From Archegozetes longisetosus (lineage: Eukaryota > Arthropoda > Arachnida > Sarcoptiformes > Trhypochthoniidae): a stretch of 64,000 nt of DNA. Position numbers and translations under genes: made by a program. Location: NCBI GenBank assembly GCA_018873245.2, contig JAEMBT020000005.1, forward strand, positions 2,244,001 through 2,308,000, in the 5' to 3' direction. Of this stretch, positions 50,109-63,615 are shown piece after piece (the stretch's first letter is position 1; each line of letters starts with the position of its first letter). The notes beneath the pieces were generated by a model. The model saw only the letters and a list, made by a program, of their open reading frames with translations, did not search any database and had not been told where the DNA came from.

Positions 50109-53100
50109 TTAATTATGATTTTTTCGGTAAAGAATCAATGGAGTTTTACCATTCAGATCACTAAAAGGGATGAATAGCGACCATTGATCCATAGAAAATA
50201 GAGGAAATTCATTTACTTTTGATTGTTCTGTTTTAGCATCTGCTTCAACTTTCGACTTATCATCGAATTGAAAGTCTTCGTTGCATGTAATCATTTGATT
50301 GACTTTGTCTCCAAAATCGTCATCTAATTCAAAATCATCGTCAAATTCAAAATCGCCATCAAATTCAATGCTAATTGAGTCTTTGAAACTTTGGTCCGGC
50401 TGATCATTCGGTTGATTAACCGGCTGATTATCGACAATTTGTGAGAACTTTTTGTTCTGAAAGTACTCGCTCTCCTGCTTCACACTGATTTCATTAGAAA
50501 CGCCGGAGTTTTCATTAGCTCGATTTGGATTTTTGATGAGCCAATCAGTAATATTCTTGATTTCAGGTTTAGTTTTTTGTTGTTTTTTATTTTTTGTAAC
50601 CTATTTATGCAATTCTTCAATAAATAAACTCGACTCAAATCCACTCAGGGCATGAAAATTATACCTGTTTTGCGAACTCTAGTTCGTTGCGTTTATTGCT
50701 AGCAGTTCTCGATTCCAAATTCAAGCCTTTTTTGCAGCAATTGTGAAGACAAGTCATTTTGTTTTGGCATTTGTGTTGACAACTTTCTGTATTATTACTA
50801 ATGTTTGTTTCACGCAAAGTGTCTGAGAATGCAATGGAAGAGTTTGCCTCATTTGGGTCACTTGGATTGGCTGCCAAATATTGAAGCCTTAGTTTGCATT
50901 CGACATCCAGACCAACAAATGAGTCACTAATCAGATGTGCGTTTATGTATTCACTTTTTTCGTTTCTTTCAATCAAAATGTGATTTTTATCAAACACTCC
51001 GTTTTTCATTAGAATAGAATCAGAAATTCGTTGACATAAGAAGAGATCATTTTGATCATTGCCAAGAATGAGGAAACAGGAATGAGAACCCATAAGAACA
51101 CGCCTTTGCTTCAAAACTTCGTAGTTTTCAAGTTTGACTGTTATTCGAATGCTGGCTTCACTTTTATTAAGTCCTTCGTCAAAGTTCTGTTTGATTGTCA
51201 TTGAATAATAAGGCAAGTGTTTGACCTAAATTCAAATTTTTCAAAACACTAAACAATTATAATCCAAATAAGGTATTCATTAATAGAAATAGTAAGACCT
51301 CTTCTATCAGTTGTGTGCCAAATGGTGGGTTTCTTTTCATATAGAACTCCAGATCTCTTGGGTTTGCATTTTTTATGTCATTAAAACTAGTGATGCCCTT
51401 ATCGACCAATGCCTTTGAGAGAGTAATACCTATTCCTTTCAATTGTTTCGCCACATGACTCGAGTCGTACCATAACCGGGCTTTGAAACACTTGTTCAAT
51501 ATAATTGAATTCAACAAACTTTTATAATTAATTTTTATCAAATTTGCCTTCACTTCAAAGTACATAACCTCTGATAAGCATTTAGAGATTCTTTGACCGC
51601 TTCTCATGATTTTTAGCGAGTCTTGAATTAAAGACGATTCTTGTATGAGAAGTGTACCAAATATTGCTTGAATCAAACAATTCACTTTCATGTCTGCGGT
51701 TTTTATTTTGCCAGATATGGGAAAACGAATCGTCTCTTTATTCGAATTTTGATTCAATTCATTCAATATTTTCTTTTCATTCACTCTCAGCTGTACTTCT
51801 TGACAGATTTCATCACATTTCGATATCTCTGCAATCATTTCCTTCAAAGTGACTTCTTTTGTGGTCATTTCAGAGAATTTCTTCATAGTTTTGAGAGAAA
51901 CGCAATGTTTAGCCATAATTCTGCCTAAAGTTGTCGGACAAATATTAGAGAGCTGTGGGTCAGTTACGATCATATCACTCTTTTTCAGTCCATCCAGTTC
52001 TTTGTTGCACCACTTTTGCACCAATTCGATCACTTTTTCTTCCCCTGATATCGAGCTATCACTTCCATAGTATCTCGGATTTTTAAGAACTCTTATGAAT
52101 AGAAAAGTAGATTTAATCCAATCGACAGCGATTTCAATACTAGTAATAGTTCTCATGGCTATCTCTGCGTTCAACTGTTCGACTAAATTCTTATGTAAAT
52201 TACTTTCGATCATCTGCAAACCATTGAGTAAGTTTTCGTATTTTGTTCTGTTCTGTTCTTTAGTCATAATGATAGCGGTTGCGGTCGTGTCGAATTGTGG
52301 TCTTCCCGCTCGGCCTATCATTTGAAGTATTTGTGTTTCGGGATATTCTGCACATGAATTTCTGTTATATTGAGTCGTATTCTTAATGATGACCAGATGT
52401 GCCGGAAGGTTGACCCCCATTGACAAAGTTGTAGTCGATATGAGAACTGGTATTACTCCGCTAGAAAATAGCTGTTCGATTGAATTTCTATCGTTCATAT
52501 CGAGACCCGAATGATGAAAACCAACTCCTCTTTGCAAATAATTTTTGAGATCATTATTTCTAATTTTGCCGATGTTTGTCAATAATTGCATTTTATTATT
52601 CTGACTGAAGAAGAAGTTGAACGATGAGTTGGCGACTGTTTTTGCAGTCAACTCAACTGATTTGCGAGTCGAACAAAATACTAGAGTTGGCTTCGAATCG
52701 CAATAATTTTTAATAATAGAATCTAACTTATATGAGAGCTGAATATCAAATCTAAATTCATTCCAGTTTTGTTGGCATTTGTATCCCATAACTATTTTCT
52801 GAAGCTTAACAGGGCGCAAATCTGAAGACATATTATAATGAACTGAATTGTTGTGATCGAGCCATTGGGCGATGTCGTCAACATTGGGAGCTGTAGCAGA
52901 AACGGCAATGAACCTCAATTGTGGTCCACTTTCTGTTCTCAACATAACTGAGCGCAATGTTTTCATTCTACTGATGACCGCTTCCATTATGGCACCTCTT
53001 GAGCCATCATGAATCAGATGCACTTCATCGATAAGCATCAGTTGCACGGTTCGAATCAATGAATTGTTCTCGTGGTTTCTTATCATTGAATCCCATTTTT

Positions 53101-53877
53101 CAGGTGTTGTCAAAACTATATTGACATGACGTAACTGTTCGTAATCTTCAATATCGCTATCGCCAGTCAATGGCATACATCTGAGTCCTAACGGTGTGAA
53201 CTTTGAGTCCCATTCGCGATACTTTTCACTGACTAGAACTTTAAGAGGAGCCATATATATGGTTTTGAAGCTATTCATTGGCTGCCCATTTGCTTCATAG
53301 TTTGCCAACAGTCGAATTATCGCCAATTCGAATACCACTGTCTTTCCAGAACCAGTTGGAGCACAAAGTGCTGAAAAATAGCCAAATTTTCATTGATTAG
53401 AAAAACTTACATGTAATGTCTTACCAATTGATTTGTCAGAATTGAACACATCGTCGAATACTTTTGACTGAACGACATTGAAATGGGGAAAAGAGTTAAA
53501 AACTGATCGATACTTTTGTGGCAATTCTTGAACAGAACGCAATTTCGTGCCATCGTTTGCGATCAGATTCGAACCAAAACTTCCATTGATTTGACTATTC
53601 GTAAACTTTAGGCTTTCATTACTTTCATTCTCTTTTTTAATATTATTCAGAACTTGATTGAATTGACTGGAAGATTGAGTTCCGAATGAATACGAGTTCA
53701 AATTTTGAGATACATTCGAACTCGAATTCAAGGCAATAGTGGTTCTGTTTGGTTGGGAACCAATCGATAGTTGAGACGATTCTGTGGTCAGATACGAATA
53801 AAAAACTGGATTATTGAAAAGAATATTTAATTGTGAATGAGCGATAACTCACTTAACGGTGGTTTAAATTTCTTCAT
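50109..53877 (-). CDS. HFM1: HFM1 / MER3 meiotic DNA helicase
   Basis: Ski2-like 3'-5' helicase that promotes crossovers in meiosis. Complement join of 50109..50600, 50665..51225, 51299..53370, 53425..53781 and 53853..53877, with all phases consistent; 1,168 residues (yeast Mer3 1,187). Order: N-terminal Ser/Asn-rich region; LRSVQELPQKYRSVF lead-in; Walker A APTGSGKT (completed across the 54-nt intron at 53371); motif II DEVH; motif III SATAP; motif VI QMIGRAGRPQFDTTAT; winged helix; Sec63/HhH region (WYDSSHVAKQLKGIGITLSK, PRDLEFYMKRNPPFGTQ); then the HFM1-specific Cys/His cluster (CQHKCQNKMTCLHNCC) and an acidic tail. The 25-nt first coding exon (MKKFKPPL) was set by phase. AATAAA lies about 80 nt past the stop. 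Confidence 0.95.
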
Positions 53878-54749
53878 ATTGTAATAATTATAAAAATTAT
53901 AAAATTGATTATATTTGAATTGCAATTGAACATCTATGAAAAGTTTGAACTGTTGGCAAAACGCTTTTATATCATTGAATTATTTATTAAATTGTTTGAA
54001 ACAAACCTTTATTCGATACTATTTGTTTGAATCTGTCATTCGATTTATTTTAGCCTAAATCGAATTCAAGAATATTGTGATTAGTGCGTTCAAACTTATT
54101 TAAAAGTTTTAATTAAAGTTCAATTAGAATTGACTCGAATTGAGTGCCATCTGGAATACAAAACTTAATCGAATTGTATGTTCGATTCGGATTTTTGTTA
54201 GGAACAATATTCGTCAAAAGCTACGCTTTAATCGAGTGTAACAAATAATACGCAGATATCGCTAATTTTGACGAGAGGGTTCGTTTGTTCGGACGTTATT
54301 TACTTCAGGATATGAGTCAATAATTGAAAAGTTTGAATCATTCAATATTTTAGCTAAACATTTGATTAAGAATTAAGGATCAAGTGATTAAGTAATTAGA
54401 ATGATTAGATATTTAATAGTTTTTAAATGAGCTGAGCTGAATTTGTCATAACAATAAAACTTTATAATTAATATTGGCATTGGTGACTGAAAGCCAAACC
54501 TACAACTCGTCACAGACGTGAATGACGTAAAGCTGTAGTAAACAGAAAGTAGTAATTATGCGAAACATTTGCCACAATTGCATCAGTTGTAGTGCTTTGC
54601 AAGTGTATAGCATAAAAGCAACGCGACATATTATACACGTTGCAAACCATTTACTGTTTCATCAGTCAATCATTTGTTGCGGTTTTAATAACAAATAAAT
54701 AGCTATTAATTCAATTTGGATTCATAATAATTAATACCTATTTCACAAA
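53878..54749. promoter_or_regulatory. Divergent promoter region between HFM1 and valyl-tRNA synthetase
   Basis: 872 bp between the two start codons, transcribed in opposite directions. AT-rich; a moderately GC-richer core at 54490-54630 nearer the synthetase. No clear TATA box found. Confidence 0.5.
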
Positions 54750-57700
54750 ATGGTTAACGAAAATGATGTCAAAGAAACCGATCAAACAGTAGATGGAGAA
54801 CGAGTTAAAAGTGAAAAAGAGCTGAAAAAAGAGGCGCAAAAAAAGGCGAAACTCGAAAAATTTAAGCAAAAACAAGAAAAGCTTCAGAACAATCAAAAAG
54901 CTGAGAAGTCGAATAATGAAACGAAAAAAGTGACCAAAGAGAAGAAAGAGAAGACCGTTATTACATATGATAGAGTGATAGAACCAGGACAGAAAAAAGA
55001 CGTCACTTCAGACCCGATGCCTGACTCGTATTCGCCCAAATATGTTGAGGCTGTTTGGTATGAATGGTGGGAAAAGAGTGGATTCTTTAAGCCTGAATAT
55101 GGTGTAGAAGACGTAGAAAACAACCCAAAGGGCAAGTTTGTGATGGTTATACCGCCGCCCAATGTGACCGGTTATCTCCATCTGGGTCACGCTCTCACTA
55201 ACGCCATCGAAGACTCCATCACTCGATGGAATCGAATGAAAGGCAAAACCACTTTATGGAATCCTGGCTGCGATCACGCTGGCATTTCCACCCAAATTGT
55301 CGTCGAAAAAAAGCTATGGCGTGAACAGAAAAAGACTAGACATGATCTGGGCCGAGAAAAGTTTGTTGAGGAAGTTTGGAACTGGAAGAATGAAAAGGGA
55401 GATCGCATTTATCAACAGTTGAGACTGTTGGGTGTTTCGGTGGACTGGAGTCGAGCCACTTTCACAATGGAACCAAAGATGAGCCGTGCGGTAATCGAAG
55501 CATTTGTACGACTTCACGAACAGGGATTGATTTATAGAAGTAATCGTCTGGTAAACTGGTCGTGTACTCTTCGTTCTGCTATTTCTGACATTGAAGTGAA
55601 CAAGATTGAATTAACTGGTCGTACATTACTTTCTGTTCCGAATTATGATGAAAAGGTCGAGTTCGGTGTATTGCATAATTTTGCTTATAAAGTAGAGGGC
55701 GATCAAGACGAAGAGATAGTAGTCGCTACTACACGTATTGAGACCATGTTAGGTGATACTGCAGTTGCTATTCATCCAGATGATAGCAGATATAAACATC
55801 TTCATGGAAAGTATGTGATTCATCCGCTTCTTGAGCGTAGACTTCCCATAGTATGCGATGAATTTGTTGACAAGGAATTTGGAACGGGAGCCGTAAAGAT
55901 CACACCTGCACACGATCACAATGATTATGAAGTTGGAAAACGACATAACTTGCCATTTATTAATATAATCACTGATTCTGGTTTGATCGCTGACGGATGC
56001 GCTGAGTTTAGTGGACAGAAGAGATTTGATGCGCGAAAATCTGTTTTGGAAGCTCTGAAATCGAAGGGATTATATCGTGGTTCAATTGAGAATCCAATGG
56101 TAGTCCCAATATGTAATCGATCAAAAGACGTTATTGAGCCTCTGATCAAGTACCAGTGGTATGTCGACTGTAAAGATATGGCCAAACGATCTGCTGATGC
56201 GGTTCGAAATGGAGAACTAAGAATCATACCTGATATTCACGAGAAGACGTGGTACCACTGGCTCAACAACATCAGAGACTGGTGTATATCAAGACAGAAC
56301 TGGTGGGGACACAGAATACCTGTATATTTTGCTAAAATAAAGGGTGTTCGCACTCCTGAAGACGAAGCAGAAGCTGAACAATACTGGATCAGTGGACGGA
56401 ATGAAGAGGAGGCACGACTCAAAGCTTCTAAAAAGTTCAACGCGCCTCCAGAAAATATAGAACTACAACAAGACGAAGATGTTTTGGACACCTGGTTCTC
56501 GTCAGCTCTTTTTCCATTTGCTATATTCGGTTGGCCCGAACAAACCAAAGATTTGAGAGCCTTCTATCCCGGAAATCTTCTCGAAACTGGTCACGATATC
56601 CTATTCTTTTGGGTCGCGAAGATGGTTATGATGGGACTACAACTGATGGATCAATTGCCGTTTAAAGACATATTTTTGCATTCAATGATACGTGACGCTC
56701 ACGGAAGAAAAATGACTAAATCGTTGGGAAATGTGATTGATCCGGTTGATGTGATTAACGGGATTTCGCTGGAGGAATTGCATAAAACTCTGTACAATTC
56801 AAATTTGGACCCGACAGAAATAGAGCGCGCGAAACAAGGGCAAAAATCAGATTTTCCTAATGGAATCCCTGAATGCGGAACTGATGCGATGCGATTCGCG
56901 CTCTGCGCTTATACAACACAAGGCAGAGATATCAATTTAGATATAAAACGTGTTGAGGGTTATCGACACTTCTGTAACAAGTTATGGAATGCAGTGAAGT
57001 TCACTTTAATGACATTAGGCCCCGACTTTGTTCCAAATCCTACCAACAGCCTGACGGGTCATGAATCGAAGATAGACCTTTGGATATTGAGTTGTTTATA
57101 CGCAGCAACTGCCGCTTCTAATGAAGGCTTCGAAAGCTATGAATTACCACAAATCACAAACGCGTGCTATAGTTTCTGGTTATACCAACTCTGCGACGTA
57201 TATCTCGAATGCTTAAAACTTGTCATTCAAAGTAATGACTCAGACGCTATCAATGCGTCCAAACAAACGCTTTACACATGTGTGGATGTTGGACTACGTC
57301 TTTTGCATCCTTTGATGCCGTTTATAACTGAAGAACTTTTTCAAAGGCTTCCTCGAAGAACTGATAACGAGCCTCCGAGTATTTCAGTGACACCATATCC
57401 AGAATTGGATCAATTCAAGTGGAATAGAGACGAATCATTGGAAAATGACGTTTCATTCATGCAAAGTATTGTTCATAATGTGAGATCATTGAGATCTGAA
57501 TACAATCTGGCGAAAACTAAAGTTAATCTTTACCTCAAATTTGATGGATTGGACAGCAGAAAGAGATTACAACCTTTTATTCCTACAATTCAGGTATCTA
57601 TTAATATATATGTTGTTAAGAAAATTTGAACTATGTTTACCCGAAATAGTTATCTCATAGCTATTGATAAATTATTATTTCTGATTAGGTATTAACAAAT

Positions 57701-58021
57701 TCATCATCAGTTGAAATACTAGACGATAATTCATCAGCACCTGATGGTTGCGCTATAGTTCCTGTTTCAGACGTTTGTGAAGCATATATTATGCTGAAAG
57801 GGTTCATTGATGTGAACAAAGAAATTGAGAGATTGAAATCGAAAGAAGAAAAAATCAGAGGACCACTCAATAAACTAAAAGCAAGCACTGAAGTGGCTGA
57901 TTATGAAGAAAAAGTTCCGATTGAAGTGCGAGCAGCTAACACTGATAAATTACGACAGTTGGAAACTGAATTGAATAAAGTGACTGATGCGATTAAAGCA
58001 ATTTCTTTTATTAAGGATTGA
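54750..58021 (+). CDS. ValRS: Valyl-tRNA synthetase
   Basis: Class I synthetase charging tRNA-Val. Join of 54750..57593 and 57689..58021 (phase 0, 95-nt intron), 1,058 residues. The Lys/Glu-rich N-terminal extension (residues 1-75) is typical of eukaryotic cytosolic ValRS. HIGH-type motif GYLHLGHA is near residue 143, followed by CDHAGISTQ. The CP1 editing domain has [17 protein letters not shown]. The KMTKS loop is near residue 653 ([14 protein letters not shown]), then the anticodon-binding domain and a C-terminal coiled-coil arm ([20 protein letters not shown]) in exon 2. There is no GST-like domain as in vertebrate VARS1. No obvious mitochondrial presequence, so compartment is inferred as cytosol. 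Confidence 0.96.
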
Positions 58022-58062
58022 TAGATTAAAAGCTATTAATAAATTTTGATATTTATTGCTAA
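58022..58062. other. 41-bp convergent intergenic with poly(A) signals on both strands
   Basis: AATAAA on plus at 58038-58043 serves ValRS; TTTATT at 58052-58057 is AATAAA on minus for ENOSF1. Normal cleavage 15-25 nt past each signal would place each mRNA end inside the other gene's coding region. Confidence 0.7.
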
Positions 58063-60874
58063 TTATTGTCTTTTGGACCAATACGTTCCATTTGGAAATT
58101 CATAATAATTAAGCGATTCTTCTTTTATTTCGCATCCATAACCCGCATTTTGAGGCGCAACATATCGGCCTCTCTTAGCTGAAGCTGGATATTTGAAGTG
58201 TTCATTCAAATGCGGTACATATTCAGTCATTCTGTTTTCCATCGAACCACTTACTGACACGAAATCCCACATTGAAAGATGTTGAACGTACTCACACAAA
58301 CCAACTCCTCCCGCATGAGGACAGACCGGAACTAATTATATAAATAATTTTAAAATTTCTCCAGATTGTGTACTTATCAATAAACTTTTAATTTTTTAAT
58401 TATAACAACCTCCGAACTTTGCAGCCATTAATATAACAGATAAGACCTCATTAACACCTCCGAGACGGCATGAATCAATTTGACAATATTGCAAACCATT
58501 CGCCTGTAAGTACTGCTTAAACAGTACTCTATTCTGACACTGCTCTCCAGTCGCAACTCCAATGCCATAAGGTTTCAAAGCCTAAATCGAAACTAAAATT
58601 TAGTGAAACGCTAAGTTGAAAATTAAAGTAATGCTTGCCTTAGATATAGCCGCATGACCCAGCACATCGTCGGGGCCTGTTAAAGTTTTAATGATTTAAT
58701 TAATTTTCTGACAAGTCTTAGTTATAACCTACTAGTTGGTTCTTCGATCCAAAGTGGCTTAAAATCAACCAATTCTTTCATCCAACTGATTGCTTGGTCT
58801 ACATCCCATACTTGGTTTGCGTCAACCATTAGTAGACTATCCCATCCGATCTCTTCACGGATAATTCTTAGTCTAAAGGCACATGAAATTTTCTAAAATA
58901 TTGCTTCAGATTATTAATCATTGAAGTTCTAACCTATTTCTATCCTCTTCGATACTCGTTCCAACTTTAGCCTTAGTTAATATGAATAGTTATTGAATTA
59001 ACAATTTTCTAATCTTAATGTTCATAGTTTAATGGAATGTCAAATGAATTTAAATTTGATTTTCATTTTCTTTGGCTTAGCTTTGATACTACTAAACTTT
59101 TTTTCAACTTTCATATTCCAAAGTGCAAATCGTATGTGCACTCAAAATCTTAATAATCCTCAATAGCAATCGAAAGTGAACTGTTGTTATCAAATGCTTT
59201 ACGCCAGACCAGTATATATCGGATACTAATAGACTTATTTCATATTCAATATATTAAGAAAAGAAACTTGGCGAGAAATTGATGCACATAAGAGGGAGGT
59301 TGACATAGCAACAGTCTTTTCTTGATACTATCGGGGTATTGTTAAGTTTCGAAGTGTAAATCGTTCTAGTTTGAAATATTCAATGGGATAGAGCTTGCGG
59401 GAGATACTTATCTAGAAAATTCAATTTCGACTCATGGTTTTGGTATTTTTCAATTTTACTAAGCTAAATATTATGTCAGACTTCAGCGATAGCTCTCTGA
59501 TTTTAGAAGTTATCAATCGATTAATGATAGCATTGATGAAAAGCGGTTTTCTAATTGAACACTAAACTTTGTTCATAAATCAAAAATACTTTGCACCAAC
59601 TTATCACTAATATAAATGTTTTCAGATTTACTACCTCTGGTTTTAGCAATTTCTATTGACTCTAACCTGAAAAGAGATCCTGATTGATAGGTTAGTGCGT
59701 GATTTTGATAAACTTTAGAAAACTGTTTATCAAATTGAAATTTGATACTTAAACGCAATGATTTGTGGAAAGAAGAGTTATACTGTGTATATGAGTTATC
59801 ATACGTTAGGGTTTCATAGATAGAGAAAATGAGTGCAAGTTTAAAGTATTAACTATCGTTATTTTTTCAATAAATAATTGCTGAAACATCTTTACCTTGA
59901 ATCTAGTGTAACCGTCTTTCAGAGCTTGACGACACAATTCTCGTCGTTTTTCCTCAGTATATCCAACCCAACCAACTCTAAAATAGAAATTAGAACCATT
60001 GAAAATTCATTTTCTACTCTATTGGTGTGCGAAAACTGAATCACAAACCCAGTAGTATATGCTGGAAAACCTTTCTCCAACAATTCAGCTTCTGTTTGAG
60101 GAGAAATTAAGATTTGATATAAGTTGAAAATGTTGAATATGTATTTTCACTATTACCTCTTTGTTGCTTGAAGGGTCGATTTCTCTTCAAAATATCCAAA
60201 GCTTCTTCTTTCGTGAGGGCATCAGTGCTAACGATTTCAAAGTCATGCTATTTATCTACCTGTTATATTCTAACTTATAATAACTGCTTACATGTATCTA
60301 AAATCAATAACAGAAACAAGCTTTTCAGGTTCCATATCAACTAAAAGCTTCCAAAGAGGTTTTCCTTCAATTTTTGCCCATAAATCCCATAGAGCATTGA
60401 TCACTGCTCCAGTGGCCAAATGAAGAGCACCTTTTTCTGGTCCGATCCATCTGAGCTGACTGTGACACGCAAGAGATTTCCAAAATTGGCCGAAATTATT
60501 ATATATACCGTTAAGCTTTTTACCAACAACCAGAGGTTCTAAAGCCTTGACCGCCTGCACCACTTTATGATTGAAGTTTGTTTATGATATGACACTCTAT
60601 TTGCAATTCTGATCTAAATCACTTACCGACTTCTGTTCCTCTCCCAATAGTAAAAGTTAATCCATGACCCTCAATGTCTGTTCGTTCAGTTTTCAGAATA
60701 ACATAAGCACACGAATAATCGGGATCTAAGTGCTATTTCAAATATTGATACTTTAAAATTGGTTTTGTAGATTCTCTTAATAGATCACCATTACTATACC
60801 ATAGCATCAGATCCATCTCCACCTAAAGAGGTTGGAAATCTAATATCTCTTACTGTAAGTGAAGTCACGGACAT
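58063..60874 (-). CDS. ENOSF1: ENOSF1 / L-fuconate dehydratase (enolase superfamily)
   Basis: Mandelate-racemase-group enzyme; L-fuconate dehydratase in the L-fucose degradation route. Complement join of 58063..58331, 58410..58581, 58639..58676, 58733..58872, 58934..58971, 59896..59977, 60049..60091, 60157..60227, 60292..60562, 60627..60732 and 60800..60874. The 11 exons give 434 residues (human 443). Signatures: [45 protein letters not shown], the catalytic KxK as FKAKVG, metal ligands in MVDANQ, IEEPT and GEQCQNR, and catalytic His region [11 protein letters not shown]. The intron after 58639 starts with GC (AAG|GCAAGC). The largest intron (58972..59895) carries a MITE-like copy. It ends 41 bp from the ValRS stop; FIBP lies upstream, same strand. 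Confidence 0.95.
59136..59363. mobile_element. MITE-like element, copy 2, in ENOSF1 intron
   Basis: The left end (GTGCACTCAAAATCTTAATA, continuing to ATAGC) is the inverted repeat of the right end (ACTATCGGGGTATTGTTAAG, continuing to GTGTAAATCG). It is homologous to the element at 48842-49080 in both ends and interior, in the same orientation. Confidence 0.65.
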
Positions 60875-61058
60875 CTTTCAAGTGTAATTTGACTGAATAT
60901 TAAAATAAAAACTCAGCTCTACTCTATTTTTATAAGGTTAAGAATGAATAGCAAGACCGCCAATAAGTTTAAAAACAGATCAGAAATCGAAATAAGATAC
61001 AAACGAAGTGGAAAAACAACTTTTCGAAAACTATCAATTTTATTCGATTAGATAAAAA

Positions 61059-62373
61059 TTATCGATACATTTTCAATATGCAACTGGTGAATGTATTCAT
61101 AAAACGCTCCCAAACATTAAGTAATTCTTTGTTCCTGTAAAATAAAGTTAGCATAAGATTACTATTTGCTGAGAGATGATACCACTTCAAAGTTGATTAG
61201 ATCAAAAAATGGTGTGATTTATTACGTTTTGAAGGGCTCCATGAACTGAGGGCTTTCTTTGTAAAGTTTGATGAAGAGCGTCATATCTGAATGGGATAGT
61301 TTTGCTGCCTTGGCTGGTTCTATGATTTTCTCCACAATATCAAGAAACAAATCACGCATTTCTTTACTGTGATTAAGACCATAAGCAATGTTTATCGCAT
61401 TTCTTGACAGACTCTAAAAAATAGATAACATTTTTACAGAAAGACTAGTTAATTATAGTTGATTACTTTAAACATTGAGTCGATATCAGCGAACTTGCGT
61501 TCGGAGACTTTGGATTTCAACATTCGCATCACTAAACTTTTATGTTCATCGAGTGATTCGCGTTCCAACAAAACTCTTAATTCTCTCAAATCCTGCAGAA
61601 ATTCTCTATCGATATCCATAGCTGTCTCTTCGTATTTACATTCAGGATTAGTACACGACCAGTTGGACATCATTTCAGTAGAACAATGCAGAAAATCACT
61701 GAATTGCAAATATTGCAATTTCCGTTTATTTGTCTCAAAACGATTGTTAGCAATATAGACAACGGCCGCATATTTTTGGGCCAACTTCTTTGGTAATAAA
61801 AAGTTAGTTTGAATATTTTGCGACAGGTTTCCAGACATATCTTCAACTGTTTTATAAACTCGCTTAACATTATCGAACTGTCGGCGACAGCTCTTGATTC
61901 CGACATTAGTCTTATCACTGACATCGTCCAAGTCTTTTCTGTTACGACCGGAAAGTTTTTTGCCTAATATTTCTCTAATGACAGAGTCATCGAAATCATA
62001 ATACTTTTCAATAAGTATTCTCTGTGTTGTTGGAGTTAATTGAAAGGTCCACTGCTCTGATAGTTGTGTCGGATTTGGTAATAGCTTTTCAATCAATTGG
62101 AAAGTTCTGTATTGGTCTAAGATATCGCTTATGACTAAATCTTCGTGAATATTACCCAATACTGTGAACTCTTTTTCCCGGACAAGTTTCGCGGCCTCTT
62201 GTGCTTGAAATTGGTGTTATAAAAAGTAAGAAAATATTTATATTATTTATGAATTGAAACGAATGCTTAAGCAAAGCATAAGTACCGGTATATCCATCGA
62301 GCCAATACTGGTAGATATCGGGATCAATTAGCGTATTGTTCCCAATAAAGACGTCGACTTCAGTGAACATCAT
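61059..62373 (-). CDS. FIBP: FIBP, acidic FGF intracellular-binding protein
   Basis: Conserved intracellular protein that in vertebrates binds internalised FGF1; its general role in invertebrates is unknown. Complement join of 61059..61134, 61226..61413, 61467..62203 and 62286..62373; 362 residues (human about 360). Diagnostic blocks: [98 protein letters not shown] and [18 protein letters not shown]. It begins with a tandem ATG-ATG at 62373. Introns are 53-91 nt. AATAAA on minus lies just beyond the stop. Confidence 0.95.
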
Positions 62374-63615
62374 TTTTATGATTTATTATTATTTCGGTTT
62401 ATTAATATTTATTTTCTATCAATTCTTAATCATTTTATAGATGCTATCCTTTATTGGGTTATACGACTGAAAACTGTTTGATAAGAATAACTTTAAGATG
62501 ACAATTAAGAGAATTATTTTCTATCAATTATTGTCTTTCAGATAATTATGTGATAAAATGAAGTAATAAAATGAGACATACGTTAGCAGTTTAGTTTAAT
62601 CAACTTAATAATCACTTGAATCGAATTGATTTAGTCTTTAGTTTTAGTGATTCTATAACTAAATTGACTTACAAAAAGTTCAACTCTTCTATTATTAAAT
62701 GTTTTTATTGAGTGACCATTCAGTTTAGGTATCCTTATGTATTGACTCAAACATAATGTTTGGTTATCAACGAAAGTATGTTTTGTCGTGTGTTAATCAA
62801 TTTTATGTTTTTATTGAGGCAATTAATCTAAGGTTAAGTGTTAAGTCGTTCAAACGATATGAAACCAACAAAACTTTCTAAAAACATAGTCTATTTGATT
62901 GATGAACGAATTAATTATGACTAAATAATTAAATTTCAGGTTCAACAACAACTTTAAACTTATAAGTAGTTTTAAAATTGAAATTTGATCTGAGAACATA
63001 TGATTTGAGTTGGAGACAAATTTGACAGTAGGTGTCATACGAATGAGAAATGACGTAAATTATGTATTGAATAAAATTGCCTAAAAGTTTGTTTGTAACA
63101 TGTTAAGGCCATAGTGATTCGCATTTTAATACATTCGTCATTAGTTAAAGCTAATTTAATGTAATCTCAATCCATTTGCCTTCTATTCCTTCGATTGAAT
63201 AGCTTTGAGTGAAAACTAAGTATTTGTTTGTATGTCTCACTAAAGGGTAGGCAATAAACAAACGCATTATATTACATCAATATTTCTGTAAACAATAAAC
63301 TTCTCAATAGACTTTACACTTTTGATTTCTTTTCTAATATAACTTAATAACTAATTGACTGAAAGAATAGTTTGTAAATAATTGTAAATTATCAATAAAT
63401 GAATTAAACGTTGGACACTGAGATTGCTTAAACAATTTTCTTTCATATCAAATGGAGACCGAAATCGATCATTTTATCCAATTTTTAGTTTTACCAAAAT
63501 ATTTGAATGAGTTACTTAACATTTTAATCTTAAATATTTATATAACAAATGAAACTCAAATAATTACCAAATTATTCATTCAGACGTATCTCAACAGAAC
63601 TGATGGAATGTCAAA
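62374..63615. other. Divergent intergenic region, FIBP and RS-rich gene
   Basis: 1.24 kb, very AT-rich. Presumed promoters of both genes; no TATA box or other coding segment that I trust. Open frames at 62850-63038 and 63452-63694 look like chance. Confidence 0.5.
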
